The position numbers and the translations under genes were made by a program. Below, one piece after another: positions 56,993 to 63,269 of a DNA stretch of 64,000 bases. Numbering within the stretch: position 1 is the first letter of the stretch; each line of letters starts with the position of its first letter. The DNA is from Candidatus Desulfofervidaceae bacterium. GTDB taxonomy: Bacteria; Desulfobacterota; Desulfofervidia; Desulfofervidales; Desulfofervidaceae. Where the stretch lies: contig JALWFG010000018.1 in NCBI GenBank assembly GCA_027038965.1, positions 145,931 through 209,930 on the forward strand, in the 5' to 3' direction. The notes beneath the pieces were generated by a model. The model had not been told where the DNA came from and did no database searches. It was given only the letters and a program-made list of their open reading frames with translations.

Positions 56993-57460
56993 ATGAAGAA
57001 CATTTCTAAAACACTTTTGAAAGAAAATTACAACAATTTCATTGGTTCTTTAGCGCTTGAGGATATATATATTTCTGACTTAAGTTTTAAGCGTTCTGGG
57101 AATCTACCAACAGATATTCAAGTTCCAGTCAAAGTAACAATTAAGCCAACAAAAAATGAATATCAAAAGGTTGATACTAATTTATATGAAATTACTCACC
57201 GTGTGTTATTTAAGTTGGAATATATTCAGGAAAGACAAAGGAAGGTCTTTTTTGAGTTTAAAGCAACCTATAAACTAATTTATCGAACCAAATTTGAGCT
57301 TACAGATGAAATTTTTAAAATCTTCGTTGAAAGGAACGTTCCCATAAATGTTATTCCTTTTTTAAGAGAAACAATCAGCAATTCCATGTATAGAGCAGGA
57401 TTACCTCCCATTTTACTCCCCTTAGCAAAATCTAAACCCGATAGCTATAAAGGAAGATAA
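56993..57460 (+). CDS. SecB-like chaperone of the TAC module
   Basis: 155 residues, the length of SecB. The C-terminal half reads FFEFKATYKLIYRTK, then VPINVIPFLRETISNSMYRAGLPPILLPLAK, matching the SecB segment ..[25 protein letters not shown]. The N-terminal strand region (FKRSGNLPTDIQVPVKVTIKP) fits the SecB beta sheet. GGAGA 8 nt before ATG; 14 nt after hicB, so one operon. In TAC systems such chaperones fold and stabilise the antitoxin. Assignment is by pattern only. Confidence 0.75.
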   Translation: MKNISKTLLKENYNNFIGSLALEDIYISDLSFKRSGNLPTDIQVPVKVTIKPTKNEYQKVDTNLYEITHRVLFKLEYIQERQRKVFFEFKATYKLIYRTKFELTDEIFKIFVERNVPINVIPFLRETISNSMYRAGLPPILLPLAKSKPDSYKGR

Positions 57461-58152
57461 TGCCTCTTCAAAATAAAAGCAAGGCTTGAAGAAGCTGGCT
57501 AAACGGCAATAAACTTTTAAAGTTTAAAGAACACTCTATTCCCGTTTCTCATAGCAAGAAGAAAACAAAACGAATCAATGATGGCATATCTTTTGGGCTC
57601 AATGGCGTTGTGTGCTGTTGCTTCTGCCAACCCGCTGCTGCTGTTAGAGGCAGCCTTACGGTATCTACAAATGCCTCAAAGAAGGTGGAATGATCTGGAA
57701 GCTGAAAAATGGGGACGAGAGGGAAAGAAGAAAAAGGAAAAGAAAAAAGAAAAAAACAAGGAGAACCCAAATGACCGTACTCAAAAACCCGCTGAGAAAC
57801 TCTTCACCTGCCTGCGCCACCTGCCTGTGCGTTGCACGCAGACAGGTAGCCACGACAGGCCTGTTTTTTAGCCCTCAGCCTCTGCTCCGCCTCCACGGCC
57901 AAATATAGGTGTATTATTTAAAAAGGCGAGGTGCAAATCTAGAGGTAGGATATTTATCCTGCGCTTCACTCCAAACCCTTTCAAAAACCTCTGAAACAGG
58001 TTTATGGTATCCATACCTTCTCTTTTGTTCTCTTTTCAGCGGCCAGTTGGTTATCAACTGGTAAAAAGCTCAAGCTCGGGTTTGTTTTTTAAAAGTCCGT
58101 GTCCTGCTTTATATAAAAAAGGCAAAAGGTAAAATGTAATAGGAGGTGCAAA
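57461..58152. other. Stretch without a supported gene between the TAC operon and the 58.2 kb gene
   Basis: A CTTCAA/TTGAAG hairpin follows the secB-like stop. Around 57800-57870 GC-rich CCTGCCTG/CAGACAGG/CAGGCCTG words resemble the 66-bp repeat. At about 58041-58059 a perfect CCAGTTG-GTTAT-CAACTGG hairpin occurs. A 97-codon open frame at 57578 lacks a ribosome site and ends in poly-Lys/Glu; I do not call it. Confidence 0.4.
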
Positions 58153-58524
58153 ATGAAGATAATTTTGAATTGTCAGGACAGGATTTTTACGGCTGTTTGG
58201 CAGGCCCTTCCCAGGGGTGCAAAGGCAAGGGAGCTAGAAAGATTTTTTCGGCTTTTTCTGTGCCGCGGCGGCGTGGATGACGTGCTTGTTAGTATTACTG
58301 ATGCAGAGGCACGGAAGAAAATTAAGGCCTTGCTTGAGCAGGAAGGCTTTTTGTCTGCCCCTGCCCCGTCAAATAGAAACAATTATTTGACAGGGCAGGC
58401 AGAACAGCAGAAGGAGCGGAAAGTTGAGGACAAAAGGCAGGGCAGTGAGCAGAAAAAGGAAGTTCATTTTGAATGGATGGATGAGATGTATGAGAAGCTG
58501 AATAGGATGATGGCCGGAAAGTAA
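58153..58524 (+). CDS. Unknown 123-residue accessory protein
   Basis: Not recognised. AGGAGGTGCAAA precedes ATG, so translation is very likely. The first 70 residues look folded (ILNCQDRIFTAVWQAL, RELERFFRLFLCRGGVDDVLVSI, ARKKIKALLEQEGFL); then a polar linker rich in Gln, Lys and Glu, and a C-terminal helix (FEWMDEMYEKLNRMM). No membrane segment. GC-richer than the backbone, in line with foreign origin. Confidence 0.75.
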   Translation: MKIILNCQDRIFTAVWQALPRGAKARELERFFRLFLCRGGVDDVLVSITDAEARKKIKALLEQEGFLSAPAPSNRNNYLTGQAEQQKERKVEDKRQGSEQKKEVHFEWMDEMYEKLNRMMAGK

Positions 58525-58577
58525 AGAGGCTAAAGGCGAAAGGAAAGGGGCTTGAGAGGTTTTACCTTTTCTCTGAA

Positions 58578-58701
58578 TGCCTCAAATCGGGATTTAAAAC
58601 GGTTGTTTTTAGGGCGTGAATGACCCCTCCCAAAAGGGGTAAGTAATTATTATAAACTGTTTTTCTGGATAGGGTCATTTCACGCCCAGCGGATTGAGGC
58701 A
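58578..58701. repeat. Nested inverted repeats
   Basis: Inner arms GGGCGTGAATGACCC (58612-58626) and GGGTCATTTCACGCCC (58672-58687), complementary but for one bulged T. Outer arms TGCCTCAAATC (58578-58588) and GATTGAGGCA (58692-58701). A third stem ACCCCT/AGGGGT overlaps the left arm. Noncoding; role unknown. Confidence 0.8.
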
Positions 58702-58702
58702 A

Positions 58703-58719
58703 TTGTTCAATTTGAACAA
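58703..58719. repeat. GTTCAA-T-TTGAAC dyad, copy 1
   Basis: TTGTTCAATTTGAACAA, a perfect dyad around one T, beside the nested inverted repeat. Confidence 0.75.
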
Positions 58720-58775
58720 CTATCAAAAACCAATTTGTTTTGTCAAGAAAATTCTTTAAAAACGGGGGGCGAAAA

Positions 58776-58803
58776 TTGAACGAACTGGCATTTTGCGTAT
58801 ACT
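58776..58803 (+). promoter_or_regulatory. Strong promoter-like sequence with no gene behind it
   Basis: TTGAAC, 16-bp spacer, TATACT. The next 180 nt on the plus strand hold no open frame with a ribosome site but several stable hairpins. Confidence 0.55.
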
Positions 58804-58809
58804 AGAGTA

Positions 58810-58985
58810 GAAGACAGCCGGGGGAGATGAGCAGGCCTCATGAAAGAGAAAAATGTAAAAAGGTAGGAAAGAACAAAATTCTTTCACGGGGCAGGTGAAA
58901 GGGAGTGAAAAAACAGGCTTTTGCCGTGAGCCCTTGGGTATCTTTGATACCAGGGCGGAGCCCTGGCTATTTTCACCAGGGCATG
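58810..58985 (+). ncRNA. Candidate structured RNA
   Basis: Hairpins: CTTTCAC/GTGAAAG (58881-58901); an 11-bp stem GCCCT..GGTATC with GATACC..AGGGC (58930-58956); and CCAGGGC/GCCCTGG (58950-58966). The last two share 58950-58956, so they exclude each other, as in attenuators or antisense regulatory RNAs. No known class is recognised. The 5' end is inferred from the promoter; the 3' end is a guess. Confidence 0.35.
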
Positions 58986-58992
58986 GTAATGA

Positions 58993-59472
58993 TCATCTGT
59001 GCAGATAACTCAAGGCCGGCCGTGGGGGGATTTTCAGGGTTTTGAGATACCTGCAGATCTCCTCAGCCAGCCTTTTAAGCTGCTGCACAGGGAGAAAAGA
59101 AAGCATATCCTGTGCAACGTCCTTCTCAAAAGCTAGGCATAGATCTAAATCCTTGTAGGCGCCGGAGCTGTAAAAAGCTCCAATTTCTCTTCCTCTTTTC
59201 TTCAGTACGGGCTCCGCGGCAGTCCAGGCTATGCGGGGAATTTGCCTGTCAAGGAGGCTTATTACCCGCGCAATCCCGGGGACCCCTAATTCTTTCCGCC
59301 CCCTTTCATCTCGATCCAGCAGATAAACGTCTGGTTTCGACCCCAGAAAGCCGCTGTTGGGGGCAAAGTCGAGGGGGTAAAATCCCCATTCCCGGAAAGC
59401 TTCCCCATCTGGAGCCACAATTTCCCAACCGCCCGCATAAAGCGCTACCTCCTTTTCTCTGCCGCTGGCCAT
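58993..59472 (-). CDS. Unknown 159-residue accessory protein
   Basis: Not recognised. Its ATG overlaps the stop of the 55-codon gene by one base (TAATG), so it is translationally coupled. It looks like a soluble alpha/beta protein (VALYAGGWEIVAPDGEAF, PDVYLLDRDERGRKELGVPGIARVISLL, IGAFYSSGAYKDLDLCLAF) with a helical end (LPVQQLKRLAEEICRYLKTL). High GC and many Arg/Gly, unlike the backbone. Confidence 0.7.
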   Translation of the reverse strand: MASGREKEVALYAGGWEIVAPDGEAFREWGFYPLDFAPNSGFLGSKPDVYLLDRDERGRKELGVPGIARVISLLDRQIPRIAWTAAEPVLKKRGREIGAFYSSGAYKDLDLCLAFEKDVAQDMLSFLPVQQLKRLAEEICRYLKTLKIPPRPALSYLHR

Positions 59473-59639
59473 TAGCTGGGGAACGGCACCACAAAGGACA
59501 TACCGACGCTCATGTTATTCGGGAATAAAATACTTCCCCTGCTGTCCCTGCTGTTCTTGCTGCTTTTGTCCGCCGGGAAGTAAACACCTATTTCTACCTT
59601 CCCACTTCTAAGCCCCTCAAGATTTTTGCGAATTTCCAT
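59472..59639 (-). CDS. Unknown 55-residue protein
   Basis: ATG 59639 has AGGAGG six nt upstream. MEIRKNLEGLRSGKVEIGVYF, a Ser/Arg/Asn-rich middle (DKSSKNSRDSRGS) and a hydrophobic end (MSVGMSFVVPFPS). First of a two-gene minus-strand operon. No family recognised. Confidence 0.65.
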   Translation of the reverse strand: MEIRKNLEGLRSGKVEIGVYFPADKSSKNSRDSRGSILFPNNMSVGMSFVVPFPS

Positions 59640-59897
59640 AGCAAACCTCCTTTTTGTTTTTTCTCTCCACTTTAGAGAAATAGCCCCTTGTTTGGGAGGT
59701 ACAAGAAAACAATTAAAAATGGCCGTTTTAAATTCAATTCAGGGCATCTAAGAAGCAGGGCTAAGCCTGGATACCAGACGCCACCTAAGCTTTCCTTGTT
59801 CAGAGGGCAAAAAGGGGCGCTGCATTTGTCAAAATGCCGGCAGTTCATCTTTTGCCTCCTGTCTTTTTTATTATAAAAATAGCAATAAGAAGTTCAT

Positions 59898-59910
59898 GTT
59901 CAATTTGAAC
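59898..59910. repeat. GTTCAA-T-TTGAAC dyad, copy 2
   Basis: GTTCAATTTGAAC; its right half runs directly into 66-bp repeat copy 2. Confidence 0.75.
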
Positions 59911-59970
59911 AATCGGCAGGCCTGTTTGCCGCTGCACAGGCAGGCCCGGCAAGAAAACTACACGGAAATG
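59905..59970 (+). repeat. 66-bp repeat, copy 2
   Basis: Matches 55979-56044 in direct orientation with a single difference (T at 59926). Together the copies enclose about 3.9 kb carrying the TAC module and accessory genes. Confidence 0.9.
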
Positions 59971-60086
59971 AATTTTCGTGTAAAAACTGCCTCAAAGCAG
60001 ACCAAAAACCCGGTTTTGGGTTTCACTTCTGGACAACTTTGTGCTATATAATACACTATTACTTTTAAGGAAATAGGGTAAAAGTG

Positions 60087-60800
60087 ATGGCAAACAGTCC
60101 AGTTCCCTACAAAGCCTTTCCCCTGGCAGGCACAACTCCCATCAGCTACCTGACGGATGTTCAGGTGAATGCCCTGGTCTCTGCCTTTCAGGACTGGTAT
60201 GACAAAAGTCCCACGGAGGCGAAAAGAAAGACCCGTGGGCGGTACTGGCTGGTTTTTCTGGTCCTCAGGTTCACCGGGGCAAGGATAGGAGAGGTGATAA
60301 GGATAGATGACAGGGTGGATATAGATTACAGGAACGCAGAGATAAAGCTCATCACACTCAAGCGGCACAATCCCAGAAAGAAGAATGCCACCAGGATTGT
60401 TCCTGTTCCCGCCAATGTTACAGCGGAGACAGCTACCTATCTGGCGGAGTTCCCTGAGCAGAGGGGCAGGGTGTTCAGGCTGGACCAGGGCAACTTCAGG
60501 AAGGTTTTTTATGCCAGGGCAGAGGAGGCGGGAATACCGAGGGATTTAGCCCATCCCCACATTCTGAGGCACACAAGGGCGGTGGAGCTTTTGAGGGCAG
60601 GCGTGCCTGTTACGATAGTTCAGGACTTGTTAGGACATTCTGCTTTGACTACAACGGCTGTATATCTCAGGATAAGCGGGCAGGAGGCAAAGGGAATATT
60701 GAGAGAGAGAAGGGGCTGGTGTGAGAAAGAGAGCAGAAAATATATGTATGCTGTAGAGAACTATGTTGAGGATTGGACTAAAAGGGCCTTACGGATATAG
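60087..60800 (+). CDS. Tyrosine recombinase/integrase
   Basis: 237 residues from ATG 60087. Catalytic residues are all visible: Arg in FTGARIGEV, Lys in LITLKRHN, HILRHTRAVELL (H-x-x-R), LLGHSALTTTAVYLRI with the third His and nucleophile Tyr. Only a short N-terminal domain (about 60 residues) precedes the catalytic part, so the arm-binding domain of phage integrases is missing. Probably mobilises the surrounding element; target unknown. Confidence 0.9.
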   Translation: MANSPVPYKAFPLAGTTPISYLTDVQVNALVSAFQDWYDKSPTEAKRKTRGRYWLVFLVLRFTGARIGEVIRIDDRVDIDYRNAEIKLITLKRHNPRKKNATRIVPVPANVTAETATYLAEFPEQRGRVFRLDQGNFRKVFYARAEEAGIPRDLAHPHILRHTRAVELLRAGVPVTIVQDLLGHSALTTTAVYLRISGQEAKGILRERRGWCEKESRKYMYAVENYVEDWTKRALRI

Positions 60801-60844
60801 CAATGGGGTGGTATAAAAAAACAACTTCAAAGGAGGTGATTAAA

Positions 60845-60949
60845 ATGGGTGATTTTATTGTGTTAACCTTATACGGTGCTGTGGAATGGGGTATAAGAAA
60901 AGCATGGTTAGCAATCAGACTTTTAGTAACAGCAGCGTTGGGACAATAA
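60845..60949 (+). CDS. Small hydrophobic peptide, 34 residues
   Basis: AGGAGGTGAT, an ideal Shine-Dalgarno, lies 4 nt before ATG 60845. The product MGDFIVLTLYGAVEWG.. is hydrophobic with a few charges (WGIRKAWLAIRLLVTAAL), like a membrane-active or regulatory peptide. Another mini-frame (60963-61034, 23 codons, Arg-rich MKKNLRRRRALC) follows with AAGGAG. Confidence 0.55.
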   Translation: MGDFIVLTLYGAVEWGIRKAWLAIRLLVTAALGQ

Positions 60950-61057
60950 AAAAGGAGCAAAAATGAAAAAGAATTTGCGGCGACGGCGGGCACTCTGCGG
61001 TGCTTCACACCTTGCCTCTATCGGGGTCACTTAACAAGCGGCAAGGAGGGATAAAAA

Positions 61058-61260
61058 ATGAGCGTAACGCCAAAACCTAGAACTATTGATGATGTGTTCG
61101 CAAATACTAGATATTATATTGATTTTTACCAGAGAGAATACAAATGGAAAAAAACTGCATGTAGAGAGCTTGTTGGACGATATATTCTATAAGCTAGTCC
61201 CAATTGTCTCTCATGTTGCTTATTTAAGACCAGGACAAAAAGAACAAATAAAAACCCTGC
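61058..61260 (+). pseudogene. DUF262 (GmrSD-type) remnant, frameshifted
   Basis: GGAGGG precedes ATG 61058. The frame reads MSVTPKPRTIDDVFANTRYYIDFYQREYKWKK and then shifts at a run of seven A (61148-61154). Dropping one A gives WKKLHVESLLDDIFYKLV, restoring the DUF262 QREYxW..LLxDI signature. Homology fades soon after, so only the N-terminal 60 residues or so remain of a much longer restriction-like protein. Confidence 0.65.
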
Positions 61261-61304
61261 TACCTTCCGCATCCATTTCCCGCCCTGGCGGGACAAGTTT
61301 TTGA

Positions 61305-61635
61305 AGTTAAAGGCAGCAGCTGCTAGCATTAAATCGCTGGTTTCTGAGTTTTGGTTTGAATATATTTGGCCCTCTTGGGTCAGGGCTTTTCCCTTTCTCC
61401 GTTCTTAAACAGTTGTCTTAAATTGCAAGGTTTTAAGCTGTTTTTAGCATTTTTTTGCAGTTTTGTCACCCTATTTTTTAAAAAAATATGGTAATAAGGA
61501 AGGTTATATGGTTTTTCAGGGACGAGTAACTACTTCCCTGAGGGCCACCAACCACCAATCCCTGGACCTAGTGAAACATGGAAGGATGTCAAAATTTCTT
61601 GCTTTTCTTGAGAGTTTAATATAATATGTAGTAAA
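61305..61635. other. AT-rich stretch before the second PIN toxin module
   Basis: No gene found. Contains T-rich and A-rich runs and a TATAATATG at about 61619 that may be the -10 of the toxin operon. Confidence 0.4.
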
Positions 61636-61651
61636 TTGTAGTACACTACAA
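61636..61651. promoter_or_regulatory. Operator dyad before the second antitoxin
   Basis: TTGTAGT-AC-ACTACAA, a perfect 7+7 dyad 10 nt before the antitoxin ATG and just downstream of the likely -10; a third GTAGT lies at 61628. Fits RHH antitoxin autoregulation. Confidence 0.6.
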
Positions 61652-61661
61652 GGGGGTAAAT

Positions 61662-61880
61662 ATGAGAACAGTTTTATCTATCTACTTACCAGAAGATCTC
61701 TACAGAAGATTAGACTCTTTTGCTAAAGAAACAGGGAGAAATAAAAGCGATGTTGTGAGAGAGTCTATAAATCTTTATCTATGGGAAAAAAGGTTTGAGA
61801 GAGTCAAAGGCAAAATAAGACCTCTTGCCAGAAAAGCGGGTATTATCACAGAAGAAGACGTTTTCAAGAGTATATCATGA
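61662..61880 (+). CDS. Ribbon-helix-helix antitoxin
   Basis: 72 residues. MRTVLSIYLPEDLYRRLDSFAKETGRNKSDVVRESINLYL is a CopG/RHH domain; the tail (RPLARKAGIITEEDVFKSIS) should bind the toxin. GGGGG upstream. Overlaps the toxin start (ATGA). Confidence 0.88.
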   Translation: MRTVLSIYLPEDLYRRLDSFAKETGRNKSDVVRESINLYLWEKRFERVKGKIRPLARKAGIITEEDVFKSIS

Positions 61881-62278
61881 GGGTAGTATTTGACACGAAT
61901 ATCTTTATATCTGCATTTGCTGCTGAAGGTATATGTTCGTTACTACTAAAAAGGGCAAGATTAAAAGAATTTGAATTATTTGTATGTCCAGTAATAGTTG
62001 AAGAAATAAAAAGTGTGTTAAAGAAAAAATTAAAGGCCGAAAATGAGATAATTGAAGAAGTTATGGACATTATAAAAGAAGCGTCAATTTTTATTGATAT
62101 TACAAAAAAGATTGAGGGTGTTTGTAGAGACAAAGATGATGATTTGATTTTATCTTGCGCAGTATCTGCGAATGCAGAGTATCTTATCAGTGGAGATAAA
62201 GATTTACTTGAGATCAAGGAATATATGAGGATAAAGATCATTACACCTAGATGTTTTGAGATGAAGTTAGCCCTGTGA
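61877..62278 (+). CDS. PIN-family toxin, COG1569 type
   Basis: 133 residues: MRVVFDTNIFISAFAAEG, CPVIVEEIKSVL, CRDKDDDLILSCAVSANAEYLISGDKDLL, with the four acidic PIN positions visible. Predicted RNase neutralised by the preceding RHH protein. Confidence 0.88.
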   Translation: MRVVFDTNIFISAFAAEGICSLLLKRARLKEFELFVCPVIVEEIKSVLKKKLKAENEIIEEVMDIIKEASIFIDITKKIEGVCRDKDDDLILSCAVSANAEYLISGDKDLLEIKEYMRIKIITPRCFEMKLAL

Positions 62279-62319
62279 AGGCAGCCAGAGAACTGCCTCA
62301 AATAAGTAGGTAAAGGGTG

Positions 62320-62772
62320 AGGGTGTCTAACTTTACAGGCAACGAATCATATTTAGACGAAGCTCTCAAATATGTGTGAATGAAGCACTGAAAATTTTTA
62401 GAAAAGACTCATTTCCGTATGAGCATGCCTTGGCAGTAGATATTTTATCCTCAATTTATTCCGATAAATATTCCATGTTTCAGGATAGCTTTCCTTATTT
62501 CAATCTCAAAGCTATTGATAGAGTTGTTAATTTAATTCGAGAGGCCTTATCTTTAATTAAGAGAAGAGCATTTACAAAAATCAACCAGAGCTTGCTCTAG
62601 ATAGGCTGCATACTTTCGTAACTAAATATATAAGGGAGCTATGTCACCGTCATGGTGTTGTGTGTGATAGAAGCAAACCATTACATAGCATATTCGGAGA
62701 GTACATAAAAAAGTTAAAAAAAAGCGCTATTCAATCAGTAATGGCTGAGCGTATTTTAAACTACCCCGTGAA
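62320..62772 (+). pseudogene. Decayed abortive-infection-like (Abi C-terminal) gene
   Basis: Three frame segments read as one protein: SNFTGNESYLDEALKYV, then (shift near 62367) NEALKIFRKDSFPYEHALAV through KRRAFTKI (about 62590), then (shift at a run of A near 62578) NQPELALDRLHTFVTKYIREL, RSKPLHSIFGEYIKKL to TGA 62770-62772. The LDRLHTF..FIRELC..PLHSIFGEYIK pattern resembles the Abi_C family of phage-defence proteins. With two frameshifts it is not functional as read. Confidence 0.55.
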
Positions 62773-62804
62773 TTATACCTGAACTCAAGTTCCTTCAGGT
62801 ATAA
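62773..62804. repeat. Perfect hairpin after the Abi remnant
   Basis: TTATACCTGAA, 10-nt loop, TTCAGGTATAA: 11-bp perfect arms. No T run follows, so it is more likely a recombination scar or protein site than a terminator. Confidence 0.6.
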
Positions 62805-62908
62805 AGGGAATAACCGTGGCGATAATCCATGAAACTTAAGCAACCTACCTTTGGCATAACTCCAGAATCCCTCTATTCTGCTATTTCACCTTTAGGGAAA
62901 AGGGTAAA

Positions 62909-63265
62909 ATGGATAAAGACCTCAAAAAAGAACCGATTCCCTTAGAAGAAACTCCTATGGAAGACAATGAGAACGACGTTCTGAGCGATTTTCTTAAAGA
63001 TAACAAAAATCTATCCCCAGAGGAAGCGGCCATCAAAATGGATCTTGCCCAGCAAACCCGAAAGGTGTTGTCTACCCTTACACCAAGAGAAAAAAAGGTT
63101 TTGTGTATGCGTTTTGGAATTGGGGAGCAGGCCGATCACACCTTAGAGGAGGTAGGGCGGATTTTTTCTGTGACTCGGGAAAGAATTAGACAAATAGAGG
63201 CCAAGGCCCTCCGAAAAATGCGCCATCCAAGCAGAAGCAAACACCTAAAGAGCTTTTTGGATTAA
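62909..63265 (+). CDS. Stand-alone sigma-70 region 3.2-4 protein
   Basis: 118 residues equal to the C-terminus of RpoD: NVLSPEEAAI-type linker (NLSPEEAAIKMDLAQQTRKVL), STLTPREKKVLCMRFGIG, then region 4.2 HTH TLEEVGRIFSVTRERIRQIEAKALRKM and the true RpoD end HPSRSKHLKSFLD. Regions 1-3.1 are missing and the upstream codons are not RpoD-like. The start has only a weak GGG upstream. Either a broken rpoD copy or a small protein able to contact -35 DNA and the polymerase flap. Confidence 0.75.
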   Translation: MDKDLKKEPIPLEETPMEDNENDVLSDFLKDNKNLSPEEAAIKMDLAQQTRKVLSTLTPREKKVLCMRFGIGEQADHTLEEVGRIFSVTRERIRQIEAKALRKMRHPSRSKHLKSFLD

Positions 63266-63269
63266 CGTC

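Larger units (their letters stand above)
59640..60086. other. Divergent region between the unknown operon and the recombinase gene
   Basis: Includes a TTTCTCT/AGAGAAA hairpin near 59660, a GTTCAATTTGAAC dyad, 66-bp repeat copy 2 and TATATAAT (about 60045) before the recombinase gene. Nothing coding is convincing. Confidence 0.5.

Noticed and set aside
57578..57871. 97-codon plus-strand frame with hydrophobic start and poly-Lys/Glu centre
   Set aside because: No ribosome site, low-complexity centre and overlap with repeat-like GC words; no family resemblance.
62825..62908. Start of a gene reading MKLKQPTFGITPESLYSAIS in the frame before the sigma fragment
   Set aside because: The open frame closes soon into the sigma gene in another frame and no family could be named with confidence.
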